From the NCBI GenBank assembly GCA_902604065.1, contig CACKXF010000007.1, forward strand, positions 1-43,596: a stretch of DNA of 43,596 nucleotides, in the 5' to 3' direction. The DNA is from an uncultured Pelagibacteraceae bacterium. Lineage in GTDB: Bacteria > Pseudomonadota > Alphaproteobacteria > Pelagibacterales > Pelagibacteraceae. Under the pieces are notes generated by a model. That model worked only from the letters and a program-made list of their open reading frames with translations, had not been told where the DNA came from and made no database searches. A program made the position numbers and the translations under genes. Every line of letters starts with the position of its first letter. Within the stretch, counting starts at the first letter, position 1. Below are positions 25,768 to 35,224 of the stretch, piece by piece.

Positions 25768-26700
25768 CTAGTTTTTTGTTAATTGAAGAAAAACATCTTC
25801 AAGATTGCCTTCATCTATTGAAATATCAAGTATTTTCAAGTTTTTTTCTTTAAGATAATTAATTAATTGATCAAAATTCAATGACTCTTTCTCGTAATTT
25901 ACCGTGATAGTATCGTTTGAGTTAATAAAAAATTTAACGTTTGGCAGGTTAAGACTTAAATTTGATTCAAATTTTTTTAACTTAAATATAATTTTTTTTG
26001 ATTTTATTCTATCTAAAAGTTTCTTTGTTGTATCCAAAGCCACCAAATTACCTTTATTTATTATTGCTATTCGATCACACATTTCTTGAGCTTCAAATAG
26101 ATAGTGAGTGGTAAGAATTATTGTTACTCCTATTTTATTGAGCTGTTTTACATTGTCCCACAAATTTTTTCGTAGCTCTACGTCAACGCCAGCAGTAGGT
26201 TCATCCAAAACAAGTATTGGTGGCTGATGCACCATAGCTTTGGCAATAAGCAATCTTCTTTTCATTCCGCCAGATAAATTTCTTGAATAACTTTCAGCTT
26301 GTTTATCTAGAGATACGAGACTTAAAATTGTTTCAGTTATTTTTTGACTATTTTTAACGCCATAAAGACCAGCCTGTAAATCTAATAACTTTTTAGGACT
26401 AAAAAAAGCATCAAGATTTACTTCTTGAGGCACAATCCCAATCGATGCTCTAACTTGTCTTGGATTTTTATCAAGATCAAAACCCCAAACTTTAACTTTA
26501 CCATCTGTTTTTATGACGGTACCAGCTAATATGCTCAAAAAAGTTGTTTTGCCCGCCCCATTGGGTCCAAGCAAACCGAAAATTTCTCCTTGTTTTACAT
26601 CTAGGGTAATATTATTTAGTGCATTCACGTTTGAAGTCTTTTTTTTGTCTCGCAAATACACTTTTGAAAGGTTTTCAACAGATAAAGCAGTTTTCATCAT
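25768..26700 (-). CDS. ABC transporter ATP-binding protein (DrrA/NodI/YadG type)
   Basis: A 310-residue ABC ATPase. Walker A is 'GLLGPNGAGKTTFLSILAG', the Q-loop lies in 'IGIVPQEVNLDAFFSPKKLL', the signature is 'NLSGGMKRRLLIAKAM', Walker B is 'ILVLDEPTAGVD' and the switch His is in 'ILTTHYLFEAQEMCDRI'. A C-terminal extension of about 90 residues resembles that of ABC-2 type exporters, which usually have an adjacent permease. The next genes are bioY and polA, so no ABC-2 permease is visible. Two adjacent ATG codons (26700 and 26697) could start it. The substrate is unknown. Confidence 0.87.
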   Translation of the reverse strand: MMKTALSVENLSKVYLRDKKKTSNVNALNNITLDVKQGEIFGLLGPNGAGKTTFLSILAGTVIKTDGKVKVWGFDLDKNPRQVRASIGIVPQEVNLDAFFSPKKLLDLQAGLYGVKNSQKITETILSLVSLDKQAESYSRNLSGGMKRRLLIAKAMVHQPPILVLDEPTAGVDVELRKNLWDNVKQLNKIGVTIILTTHYLFEAQEMCDRIAIINKGNLVALDTTKKLLDRIKSKKIIFKLKKFESNLSLNLPNVKFFINSNDTITVNYEKESLNFDQLINYLKEKNLKILDISIDEGNLEDVFLQLTKN

Positions 26701-26739
26701 AAAATTTCAATATAACATTAAATTTAGGTATTATAAATT

Positions 26740-29511
26740 ATGAGCAAAATTAAAAAGTCTGATCATTTTTATTTAATTGATGGCTCAGGTTATATTTTTA
26801 GAGCTTATTATGCTTTGCCACCTCTTTCAAGAAAAAGCGATGGTTTACCTACAGGAGCTGTAAGTGGATTTTGTTCTATGTTGTTCAAGCTTCTAGAGGA
26901 TGCTAGGGCGGATGATAGCAAAGAAAAACCAACTCATTTTGCAGTAATCTTTGACTCTGCAAGAAAAAATTTTAGAAATGAAATTTACAAAGATTATAAA
27001 GCCAATAGAAGTGAGGCGCCTGAAGATTTAGCCCCTCAATTTGAATATATTAGAAAATCTGTTAAAGCATTTAATTTACCATCAGTAGAACTTCTAAACT
27101 ATGAAGCTGATGACTTAATCGCAACTTATGCAAAACAAATTTCTGAGCTTGGAGCAAGAGTTACAATAATTTCATCTGATAAAGATTTAATGCAATTAGT
27201 TTCCAAAGATATAAGACTATATGATCCAATGAAAAATAAAGTAATTGCAGAAAAAGAGGTAATTGATAAGTTTGGAGTTAAACCCCATCAAGTTATTGAC
27301 GTTCAATCATTAGCTGGAGACTCATCTGATAATATTCCTGGTGTACCTGGAATTGGAATTAAAACAGCTGCGGAGTTAATCAACAAGTATAAAAATTTAG
27401 ATACTTTATTAAACAAAGCATCAGAAATAAAACAAAATAAAAGAAGAGAAACTTTAATGGAAAATAAAGATAAAGCTTTATTAAGCAAGAAACTGGTAAC
27501 TCTTAAACCCGATGTACCTGTTAAAGATGAACTTAATAGTTTTATTTTAAAAGAAGTTAATAAAGAAACTCTGTTTAATTTTCTAAGGGAAATGGAGTTT
27601 AATAGACTTTTAAGTCAGGCAATTAGTTTTTACGGTGAAAGTATAGAAAATCCTAAAAAAGGGGAAGAAAGAAAAAGTGAAGTAACAAAAGTTGATACTG
27701 ATAAATACAAAAATATACTTAGTGAAAATGATTTGGAAAAACTTATAAAAAAATTAAACGAAAAATCTTTCATCTCTGTAGATACTGAAACATCATCTCT
27801 TAACCCTATAGACGCAGAGCTTGTAGGCATCTCTTTTAGCTGTGATGTTAATGAAGCTTATTATATCCCTGTTGCACACAAAAATTTTAAAAGTCTAAGC
27901 AGGGATTTAGTAATCAAAAAAATTAAACAAATTTTAGAGGATCCTAGCATTAAAAAGATTGGTCAGAATATGAAATACGATTTTATGATTTTTAAAAAAT
28001 ATGGAATTAATATTGAACCCATTGAAGACACTATGCTACTTTCATACACTTTGGATGCAGGAAACAATAGGCATAATATGGATATTTTATCGGAAATACA
28101 TTTAGGTCATAAAACAATCTCGTATAAAGAAATAGTCGGTTCAGGCAAAAAACAATTAAATTTTTCAGATGTAAATCTTAAAGATGCTACAAAATATGCT
28201 GCAGAGGATGCTGATGTTACTTTGAGACTTTATAATATTTTAAAAAATCGAGTAGATAATGAAAAACTCAATAAAATCTATGATATTTTTGAGAAACCCA
28301 TGGTTAAATTATTATCTAAATTGGAAACGAACGGAATAAAAATTAATGCAACATATTTAAAAAAACTATCAAAAAAGTTTGAAGAAAGATTAATTAAAAA
28401 AGAAAAAGAAATTTATAAAATATCAGGAAAAAAATTCAATATAGGGTCTCCTAAACAGTTAGGAGAAATAATTTATAACGATCTGAAAATTGCTAAACTA
28501 AAAAAAACAAAAAAAGGTAGTCTAGCAACTAGCGCTAAAATACTTGAGGATCTTGCGTTAACGGGTCATAAATTTCCAAAATTAGTACTCGAATGGAGAC
28601 AAGACTCAAAATTAAAAAGTACATATACTGACGCTTTACAAGACCACATAAATAAAAAAACAAACAGAGTTCATACTTCATTTTTATTAGCAGCTACAAA
28701 TACTGGTAGACTTGCATCAAGTGCTCCTAATTTACAAAATATTCCTATAAAATCTACTGATGGAAAAGAAATAAGAAAAGCATTCATTGCCGACAAAGAC
28801 AATATACTTGTCTCTGCAGACTACAATCAAATTGAAATGAGAATACTTGCAGACATGGCAGACGTAAAAGAATTAAAAAAGGCTTTTAAAAACAATCAAG
28901 ATATTCATTCCTTAACTGCCAGCCAGGTCTTTAGTGTTCCTATAAATAAGATAAATGAAGATTTAAGAAGAAAAGCTAAAGCAATTAATTTTGGTATCAT
29001 ATATGGAATAACTCAGTACGGTTTAGCAAAACAAATTTCAGTCTCTAATCAAGAAGCCCAAGACTTTATAAATGAGTATTTTAGAAAGTTTCCTGAAATT
29101 AAAGATTATATGAATAGTACAATCAAGTTTTGTAGAAAAAATGGATATGTAAATAACATTTTTGGTAGAAGAATTCATTTGAGAAATATTAATGATAAAA
29201 ACTTTAGCATTAGATCATTTCAAGAAAGAGCTGCAATTAATGCCCCTATTCAAGGTTCAGCTGCAGATATAATCAGACTGGCAATGATAGAAGTAGATAA
29301 AATGATAGAAAAGGAAAAAAAAATTAGTGCGAGAATGTTACTGCAAATTCACGATGAATTAGTTTTTGAAAGCTCTTTAAAAGATCAAAAAAACAATGAA
29401 AAATTGATTAAAAAAGCAATGACCTCAGTATCATCGTCTGAGCATCATATGTTTTCAATTCCATTGGAAGTGAGTGTAAAATCAGGATATAATTGGGGTG
29501 AAGCCCACTAA
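26740..29511 (+). CDS. polA: DNA polymerase I
   Basis: A 923-residue three-domain polymerase for repair and Okazaki fragment processing. The N-terminal 5'-3' exonuclease has 'LIDGSGYIFRAYYALPPL', 'YEADDLIATYAK' and 'GDSSDNIPGVPGIGIKTA'. The 3'-5' exonuclease looks active, since D348 and E350 of 'VDTETSSLNP' are kept with 'IGQNMKYDFMIF' and 'YAAEDADVTLRLY'. The polymerase domain has motif A 'VSADYNQIEMRILA', the O-helix 'RRKAKAINFGIIYGITQYGLA' region and motif C H871-D872-E873. It starts 39 bases from the divergent ABC ATPase gene. Confidence 0.98.
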   Translation: MSKIKKSDHFYLIDGSGYIFRAYYALPPLSRKSDGLPTGAVSGFCSMLFKLLEDARADDSKEKPTHFAVIFDSARKNFRNEIYKDYKANRSEAPEDLAPQFEYIRKSVKAFNLPSVELLNYEADDLIATYAKQISELGARVTIISSDKDLMQLVSKDIRLYDPMKNKVIAEKEVIDKFGVKPHQVIDVQSLAGDSSDNIPGVPGIGIKTAAELINKYKNLDTLLNKASEIKQNKRRETLMENKDKALLSKKLVTLKPDVPVKDELNSFILKEVNKETLFNFLREMEFNRLLSQAISFYGESIENPKKGEERKSEVTKVDTDKYKNILSENDLEKLIKKLNEKSFISVDTETSSLNPIDAELVGISFSCDVNEAYYIPVAHKNFKSLSRDLVIKKIKQILEDPSIKKIGQNMKYDFMIFKKYGINIEPIEDTMLLSYTLDAGNNRHNMDILSEIHLGHKTISYKEIVGSGKKQLNFSDVNLKDATKYAAEDADVTLRLYNILKNRVDNEKLNKIYDIFEKPMVKLLSKLETNGIKINATYLKKLSKKFEERLIKKEKEIYKISGKKFNIGSPKQLGEIIYNDLKIAKLKKTKKGSLATSAKILEDLALTGHKFPKLVLEWRQDSKLKSTYTDALQDHINKKTNRVHTSFLLAATNTGRLASSAPNLQNIPIKSTDGKEIRKAFIADKDNILVSADYNQIEMRILADMADVKELKKAFKNNQDIHSLTASQVFSVPINKINEDLRRKAKAINFGIIYGITQYGLAKQISVSNQEAQDFINEYFRKFPEIKDYMNSTIKFCRKNGYVNNIFGRRIHLRNINDKNFSIRSFQERAAINAPIQGSAADIIRLAMIEVDKMIEKEKKISARMLLQIHDELVFESSLKDQKNNEKLIKKAMTSVSSSEHHMFSIPLEVSVKSGYNWGEAH

Positions 29512-29561
29512 TTAATATTTTGTGGCCTAAATTTTGACAATTTAATTTAGAAAATTTAAAT

Positions 29562-30260
29562 ATGAGTAACACAATTGCATTAGTAGATGATGACAGAAAT
29601 CTTCTAACAAGTATTAGCATTGCTTTAGAAAGAGAGGGTTTTAAAGTCCAGACTTATATAGACGGTGAGTCAGCATTAATTGGTTTAACAAGAAATCCTC
29701 CAGATTTAGCTATTTTAGATATTAAAATGCCACGAATGGATGGTGAGGAATTATTAAAAAAAATTAGAAAAAAAATGTCTATACCAATTATTTTCTTAAC
29801 TTCAAAAGACGAAGAAGTAGATGAATTATTGGGGTTAAAATTGGGAGCCGATGATTTTGTAAAAAAATCAGGAGGTTTCTCTATGAAAGTTTTAGTAGAA
29901 AGAATTAGAGTTCAACTAAGAAAAAAGACAGACAAAGTTGAAGAGTCTAAAAATATTATTTCTCATGGTAAATTAAAGTTAGACCCTTCACAGTTAGAAT
30001 GTGAGTGGAACGGAAAAGCTTTACCAGACAAACTAACAACAACAGAATTTCTCATAGTCAAAGAATTGGCAAAAAGACCAGGTGTAATAAAAGAAAGGGC
30101 ACATCTAATGGATATTGCATACAAGGAAAATACTGAAATAGAGGATAGAACTATAGATAGTCACGTCAAAAGAATCAGAAAAAAATTTAAAAAGGTGGAT
30201 GAAAAATTTTCAGCAATTGAAACTAGGTATGGAAGTGGATATAGATGGAATGTTAGTTAA
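29562..30260 (+). CDS. chvI: OmpR-family response regulator, ChvI-like
   Basis: A 232-residue regulator. The receiver domain has an acidic cluster 'ALVDDDRNLL', D53 in 'LAILDIKMPRMDGEE' and Lys in 'FLTSKDEEV'. The C-terminal winged-helix domain has 'LTTTEFLIVKELAKRPGVIKER' and 'EDRTIDSHVKRIRKKFK', ending in 'IETRYGSGYRW'. The pattern 'KLGADDFVKKSGGFSMKVLVERIR' is typical of ChvI. In related bacteria ChvG-ChvI responds to acidity and envelope stress. Its stop is joined to the start of the kinase gene. A CTAAATT/AATTTAG inverted repeat lies just upstream (29527-29550). Confidence 0.85.
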   Translation: MSNTIALVDDDRNLLTSISIALEREGFKVQTYIDGESALIGLTRNPPDLAILDIKMPRMDGEELLKKIRKKMSIPIIFLTSKDEEVDELLGLKLGADDFVKKSGGFSMKVLVERIRVQLRKKTDKVEESKNIISHGKLKLDPSQLECEWNGKALPDKLTTTEFLIVKELAKRPGVIKERAHLMDIAYKENTEIEDRTIDSHVKRIRKKFKKVDEKFSAIETRYGSGYRWNVS

Positions 30261-31774
30261 TGAAAAAGAAAAAAACATCTTCAATTTTAAGAAAGTTTCT
30301 ACTTTTTAATTTATTAGTTTTTTCAGTTTTAGGTCTATTAACCTTAATTTACTTAAGCGCAATTCAACCTAATCTTGTAAAAAAAACTTCAGATAACCAC
30401 TTCATTATTATTAAAAATACTTCAGACCATATTGAGAGATTAAATATTAATTTTAATGAGGGTGGTATAAAAAAATTTTTATTATCAACAAGGTTTCTTT
30501 TCCAAGGTCTTGATAGAGTTCAGTTTTTTTCTATAAATGGAAAACTAATTGGAGATACGAATATATTAGATTTAGATGCCAGTGTCTTTGTGAAATCAGA
30601 TGAAGTTATAGAGGAAGGCGTTGAAGTAAAAAAAGAAAAAAAAAAAACATTATTAGAAAAAGAATCTGAGGAAAAATTAATATCAAATATTATAAATCAA
30701 AAATATGCTGGACAACCTATAACTATAGAAAATAAAATAAATAATTCATTTTTTGTAAGCACTATAAGTGAACTTCAAATAAAGGGAAAAAAGGTTGGTT
30801 TCATTATGGTAACTAGTGAAGCAAATGATATTTTAATAGCAGTTAAAGAAAGAAAAAATTTTATTATCAGAACAGTACTAGCTGTTGCTTTAGTAATTTT
30901 AATTTTTTCATTATTTTTAAATAAATATATTTTAAAACCCATTGGGTTTTTAGTTTCTTTTACCGAGTCAATTAAAAATAAATCTGATCAAAACATTGAT
31001 ATTAAAAAATTTTTTTTTAGAGAAGATGAGGTTGGAAAGTTAACAAAATCTATTGATGAGATGACAAAAGAACTTCAGAAAAGAACAAATAGAGCTGAAA
31101 CTTTTTCTACCGATTTAGCTCATGAAATTAGGAATCCTTTAGCATCATTAAAAGGAGCTTCAGAACTTTTGGATAAGATCGAAGATCAGAAAGAGAGAAA
31201 AAAACTATTTGAAATTATCAATCATGATGTAGAGAGAATTGATAGACTAATTACTGATTATTCTCAAATGTTGAAAGATGAAGCGTCATTATCTAGAGAA
31301 AAGATGTTAAAAGTAAATCTAATGAAAATTGTATTAAATGTTGTGGAGGATTTTAAACAAGATCTTAAAAATCAAAATAAAAATATTGAGATTGTAACAA
31401 ATCTTTCTAATAAAAATGAAAAAAATTACTTTATAATTGGAATAGAGAATAGGCTAGAACAAGTGATAGCTAACTTACTCGATAATGCAATCTCCTTTAG
31501 TAACGATAAACAAAAGATTGAAATTGATCTCACAGAGACATCTAGTAACTTTGTAATGACTATAAAAGATCAAGGCCCGGGTTTTGCTGAGGCATCCCCT
31601 CAAAAGATATTTAAAAGATTTTATAGTAATCGCCCTTCAAATTTTGGAGAGCATTCAGGACTGGGTTTGAATATAGCTAAAAATATTGTTGAACTCCATA
31701 AAGGGGCTATAGCTGCGTCAAATAGATTAAATCAGAAAGGGGCCCAAGTAGAAGTTTTGCTACCAAAAATTTAA
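30260..31774 (+). CDS. chvG: Sensor histidine kinase, ChvG-like
   Basis: A 504-residue kinase with two membrane helices: one near the N terminus ('LLFNLLVFSVLGLLTLIYL') and one near residue 205 ('FIIRTVLAVALVILIFSLFL'). They enclose a periplasmic sensor region of about 170 residues with a Lys/Glu-rich segment. A HAMP linker ('KPIGFLVSFTESI') follows. H288 in 'FSTDLAHEIRNPLASLKG' is the phosphate acceptor; the ATPase has 'NLLDNAISFS', 'DQGPGFAE' and 'HSGLGLNIAKNIVELHKG'. It shares a base with chvI and forms a two-gene regulatory pair. The call as ChvG, rather than EnvZ, rests on the architecture and the partner. Confidence 0.83.
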   Translation: MKKKKTSSILRKFLLFNLLVFSVLGLLTLIYLSAIQPNLVKKTSDNHFIIIKNTSDHIERLNINFNEGGIKKFLLSTRFLFQGLDRVQFFSINGKLIGDTNILDLDASVFVKSDEVIEEGVEVKKEKKKTLLEKESEEKLISNIINQKYAGQPITIENKINNSFFVSTISELQIKGKKVGFIMVTSEANDILIAVKERKNFIIRTVLAVALVILIFSLFLNKYILKPIGFLVSFTESIKNKSDQNIDIKKFFFREDEVGKLTKSIDEMTKELQKRTNRAETFSTDLAHEIRNPLASLKGASELLDKIEDQKERKKLFEIINHDVERIDRLITDYSQMLKDEASLSREKMLKVNLMKIVLNVVEDFKQDLKNQNKNIEIVTNLSNKNEKNYFIIGIENRLEQVIANLLDNAISFSNDKQKIEIDLTETSSNFVMTIKDQGPGFAEASPQKIFKRFYSNRPSNFGEHSGLGLNIAKNIVELHKGAIAASNRLNQKGAQVEVLLPKI

Positions 31775-31826
31775 TTTTAGTTCTTACTTGATTAGGGTAA
31801 CTTATATTGTTAAAAACCGTTAAATT

Positions 31827-33116
31827 ATGTCTGAAGATTTCAAAGTAAAAGATATTAAACTCGCTGAATTTGGAAGAAAAGAAATTTCTTTAGCAGAAAC
31901 TGAAATGCCTGGTTTAATTGCCATTAGAAAAGAATATGAGGGTAAAAAACCACTTAAGGGAGCTCGTATTTTAGGATGCTTACATATGACAATCCAAACT
32001 GCAGTTTTAATAGAAACTTTAATAGATTTAGGAGCTGAGTGTAGATGGTCCTCATGCAATATTTTTTCCACCCAAGATCATGCAGCTGCAGCAATAGCAA
32101 AAGCAGGTATACCGGTATTTGCCTGGAAAGGTGAAACAGAAGAAGAATATTGGTGGTGTGTCAAACAAACAATAGAAGGAAAAAAAGACTGGGTGCCAAA
32201 TATGATATTAGATGACGGAGGGGATTTGACTGCTCTTATGCATAAAGATTATAAAAATTTGTTAAAAAATATAAAAGGTGTTTCTGAAGAGACTACAACG
32301 GGGGTTTTAGCTCTAAAAAAAATGGAAGCAAACAAAGAGCTTCTAATACCCGCTATTAATGTAAATGACTCAGTTACAAAATCTAAATTTGATAACTTGT
32401 ATGGATGCAGAGAGAGCTTAGTTGATGGAATAAAAAGAGCTACAGATGTAATGATGTCTGGAAAAGTTGCTATCGTAGCTGGTTTCGGCGATGTAGGAAA
32501 AGGAAGTGCAGCATCATTAAGACAAGCTGGAGCAAGAGTACTAGTAACAGAAACGGATCCAATTTGTGCATTACAAGCGGCCATGGAAGGTTACGAGGTC
32601 GTATTAATGAATGACGCAATAAAAGAGGCGGATATTGTGGTTACTGCAACTGGTAACAAAGATATTGTAACAGCTGATCATATGAGAGATATGAAAGATA
32701 GAGCAATACTTTGTAATATTGGTCACTTTGATAATGAAATACAAGTTGAAGCTCTAAAAAATTATAAGTGGGATGAAATAAAACCACAAGTTCATGAAAT
32801 AGAATTACCAAGTAAAAAAAGAATTATTTTATTAGCTGAAGGAAGATTAGTTAATCTAGGATGTGCAACTGGTCATCCTAGTTTTGTGATGAGCGCATCG
32901 TTTACAAATCAGGTTATTGCTCAAATTGAGTTATGGAATAATTCAAACAAATATGAAAAAAAAGTTTATGTTCTACCAAAACACTTAGATGAAAAAGTAG
33001 CCATGTTGCATTTAGAAAAAGTAGGAGCAAAATTAACTAAAATGTCGAAAGATCAAGCAGATTATATTAGCGTTAAACCATCAGGGCCATTTAAACCAGA
33101 TACTTATCGCTACTAA
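31827..33116 (+). CDS. ahcY: Adenosylhomocysteinase, short form
   Basis: A 429-residue NAD-dependent S-adenosylhomocysteine hydrolase, which clears the product of SAM-dependent methylation and returns homocysteine. '[18 protein letters not shown]', '[14 protein letters not shown]', 'SDDGG'-type '[13 protein letters not shown]', 'EETTTGV', the NAD loop '[16 protein letters not shown]' and the C-terminal 'FKPDTYRY' all fit. The insertion of about 40 residues found after 'DDGGD' in many bacterial homologues is missing; here '[22 protein letters not shown]' follows directly. The 52-base gap upstream is too short for a SAM-type riboswitch. Confidence 0.97.
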   Translation: MSEDFKVKDIKLAEFGRKEISLAETEMPGLIAIRKEYEGKKPLKGARILGCLHMTIQTAVLIETLIDLGAECRWSSCNIFSTQDHAAAAIAKAGIPVFAWKGETEEEYWWCVKQTIEGKKDWVPNMILDDGGDLTALMHKDYKNLLKNIKGVSEETTTGVLALKKMEANKELLIPAINVNDSVTKSKFDNLYGCRESLVDGIKRATDVMMSGKVAIVAGFGDVGKGSAASLRQAGARVLVTETDPICALQAAMEGYEVVLMNDAIKEADIVVTATGNKDIVTADHMRDMKDRAILCNIGHFDNEIQVEALKNYKWDEIKPQVHEIELPSKKRIILLAEGRLVNLGCATGHPSFVMSASFTNQVIAQIELWNNSNKYEKKVYVLPKHLDEKVAMLHLEKVGAKLTKMSKDQADYISVKPSGPFKPDTYRY

Positions 33117-33127
33117 ACTAGTAGCTA

Positions 33128-33577
33128 ATGATTATTAAATCTTTAGATCAACTTAATTCTTTTTCAGAAAAAGTAGCAGATAACCTAAATGAAAAAGATT
33201 GCATCTTCTTGACAGGAGAAATTGGAGTTGGAAAAACTACATTTACAAGATATTTGATTAATTATTTACAAAAAAAAGAAGGTTCAAAGGTTACAGAAGT
33301 ATTGAGCCCTACTTTTAACCTGTTATATGAGTACGATTTAAAAAAACATAAAATCATGCATTATGATCTCTATAGACTAAAAAATGAAAAAGAACTCAAT
33401 AATTTGGGTATATTTCAAGAAAATAAAAATGCCATAAAAATTATAGAATGGCCAATTTTAATAAAAATTCCTATATCTGATAAATTAGAAATTCACCTAG
33501 ACTATGCTAAACATGATAATGAAAGAAAACTTAGATTGTTAGGAACAGGTAAATGGAAAAACTTTAATGAATTATAG
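33128..33577 (+). CDS. tsaE: tRNA t6A synthesis ATPase TsaE
   Basis: A 149-residue P-loop ATPase that works with TsaB and TsaD to make the N6-threonylcarbamoyl modification at A37 of ANN-decoding tRNAs. Walker A is 'FLTGEIGVGKTTFTRYLI' near residue 30. 'EVLSPTFNLLYEY' and 'IMHYDLYRLKNEKELNNLGIFQ' are the family core, and 'IKIIEWP' holds the conserved Glu-Trp. It begins 11 bases after ahcY and overlaps the next gene by 11 bases, as in the usual tsaE-amgK-murU order of alphaproteobacteria. Confidence 0.95.
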   Translation: MIIKSLDQLNSFSEKVADNLNEKDCIFLTGEIGVGKTTFTRYLINYLQKKEGSKVTEVLSPTFNLLYEYDLKKHKIMHYDLYRLKNEKELNNLGIFQENKNAIKIIEWPILIKIPISDKLEIHLDYAKHDNERKLRLLGTGKWKNFNEL

Positions 33578-34529
33578 GTTAAAAAAAATTTCTGGAGATG
33601 CCTCATTTAGAGAATTTTATAGATTGAAAAAAGGAAATAGAACTTCAATTATAGTAAAAGCCAATAAAGAAAAATTTAAAAATCTAATTTCTTACGCAAT
33701 AATAAATAATATTCTTAAGAAAAATAAGATTAATGCACCTAAACTCATAAGCAATCATTATCAAGACAATATGATCGAAATTTCAGACCTGGGAGAAAAA
33801 TCTTTTTACGACATAATATCAAAAAAAAAAAATAAATTAAATTATTATAAAAATTTAATTCAAATTATTTTGAAATTGCAAAAAATAAAAATTAAAAAAA
33901 ACTATCATTTAGGTAAACACAAATTAAAATTACAGAAATATTCTTTACAAAATCTTCATAAAGAGTCTGATTTATTTTTTGATTGGTATCTCAAGTTTAG
34001 TTCAAAAAATTTAAAAATTATTAAAATTAAAAGAATTTTAAAAATAGAATTAAATAAAATTTATAAAAAACTTTATTTTAAAAATAATACTTTTGTTCAC
34101 AGAGATTTTCATGCTTCAAATATTATGATTAACAAAAAAACTTTTGGTTTGGTTGATAGTCAAGATGCAATAATTGGCAATCCTCTTTATGATGTAGCCT
34201 CATTAATTGATGATGTAAGAGTAAAATTACCCACCAATTTACAAAATAAGTTACTTAAATTTTACTATTCAAAATCTAAATTAAAAACAGAAAATTTTCA
34301 GAATTTAAAAAATGATTACGATATTTTATCAGTTCAAAGAAACTTTAAAATTTTAGGAATATTTGTTAGATTAAGCAAAAGAGATAATAAGTCTAATTAT
34401 TTAAAGTATTTACCATATACTTGGAGCCTAATTAATAGACGGCTCAAAAATCCTGTTTTTAAAAATTTTCTATATCTACTAAACAAACATATTAAGATAA
34501 AAAAATTAAAAAAATTTAATACTTTATGA
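33567..34529 (+). CDS. AmgK-like sugar kinase (aminoglycoside phosphotransferase fold)
   Basis: A 320-residue protein-kinase-fold phosphotransferase. The glycine-poor N-lobe begins 'SGDASFREFYRLKKGNRTSIIVKAN', and the catalytic loop is 'TFVHRDFHASNIMIN' followed by 'FGLVDSQDAIIGNPLYDVASLI'. This is the AmgK pattern, an anomeric kinase that phosphorylates MurNAc or GlcNAc for direct recycling into UDP-sugars. Its neighbour on the right is MurU-like, the matching next step. It overlaps tsaE by 11 bases and the next gene by ATGA, so all three are coupled. Very Lys/Asn-rich from base composition. The sugar specificity is not shown by sequence. Confidence 0.78.
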   Translation: MNYRLKKISGDASFREFYRLKKGNRTSIIVKANKEKFKNLISYAIINNILKKNKINAPKLISNHYQDNMIEISDLGEKSFYDIISKKKNKLNYYKNLIQIILKLQKIKIKKNYHLGKHKLKLQKYSLQNLHKESDLFFDWYLKFSSKNLKIIKIKRILKIELNKIYKKLYFKNNTFVHRDFHASNIMINKKTFGLVDSQDAIIGNPLYDVASLIDDVRVKLPTNLQNKLLKFYYSKSKLKTENFQNLKNDYDILSVQRNFKILGIFVRLSKRDNKSNYLKYLPYTWSLINRRLKNPVFKNFLYLLNKHIKIKKLKKFNTL

Positions 34530-35224
34530 GAGTAAAACATGCGATGATATTAGCTGCAGGACTTGGGACACGAATGAAGCCGTTAACTTTAGAAACACCC
34601 AAACCGTTAATAAAAGTAGGAAGTAAAAATTTATTAGAAAGGTCGATAAATCTTTTGGAGAATTATGGAGTAGAACAAATAATTATAAATGCTCATTACT
34701 TAGCAGACCAAATTGAAAAATTTGTTTTAAAATTTAAATCAAAAGTAAAAATAACCATTTCAAACGAAAAAGCTTTGTTACTAGATACCGGCGGTGGAGT
34801 AAAGGAAGGAACAAAAATTTTTGGCGAAAATCCTTTTTTTGTCTTAAATCCAGATACGTTATGGTTAAACAATTATTTAGGTGAAATGCAATCTCTAGAG
34901 AAAATTTACTTTGAGAATAAAAAACACTGTTTGTTATTAGTAAATAAGAGATTATCTTTCGATACTTCTTTTAAAGGAGATTTTAATTTAAAAAATAATG
35001 TTGTTTCCAAAGATATTGAAAATAATTTTATTTTTACAGGCCTTCAATTGCTAGACAAAAATCATTTAGATCCGATTGACAAAAAAGTTTTTTCAATGAA
35101 CGAAGTATGGAATAATTTAATAATCAATAATAAGCTTTCTGGCTTAGAAAGCAGTCTCAAGTTTTACCATCTTAATACTGAAGAGATGTATAAAAAAATT
35201 TCAAATTTAGATATTACTGATTAA
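34526..35224 (+). CDS. MurU-like sugar-1-phosphate nucleotidyltransferase
   Basis: A 232-residue nucleotidyltransferase with the signature 'MILAAGLGTRMKPLTLETPKPLIKV' at the N terminus, 'IINAHYLADQI', 'LLDTGGGVKEG' and 'PFFVLNPDTLW' (metal-binding Asp). It is the size and type of MurU, which makes UDP-MurNAc from MurNAc-1-phosphate, bypassing the fosfomycin-sensitive MurA/MurB steps. Its ATG overlaps the stop of the AmgK-like kinase. A role as a glucose- or mannose-1-phosphate transferase is less likely given the pairing. Its end overlaps the convergent gpmA by 11 bases. Confidence 0.8.
   Translation: MRVKHAMILAAGLGTRMKPLTLETPKPLIKVGSKNLLERSINLLENYGVEQIIINAHYLADQIEKFVLKFKSKVKITISNEKALLLDTGGGVKEGTKIFGENPFFVLNPDTLWLNNYLGEMQSLEKIYFENKKHCLLLVNKRLSFDTSFKGDFNLKNNVVSKDIENNFIFTGLQLLDKNHLDPIDKKVFSMNEVWNNLIINNKLSGLESSLKFYHLNTEEMYKKISNLDITD

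Noticed and set aside
29546-29560. Second Irr-like site before chvI (TTTAGAAAATTTAAA)
   Set aside because: The half-sites have the wrong spacing and two mismatches in symmetry.
29534-29562. TTGACA as the -35 of a chvI promoter
   Set aside because: A -10 at the usual distance would overlap the ATG, so transcription would begin inside the gene.
31775-31826. SAM-responsive riboswitch before ahcY
   Set aside because: The gap is 52 bases and shows no pseudoknot or conserved stem of the known SAM riboswitch types.
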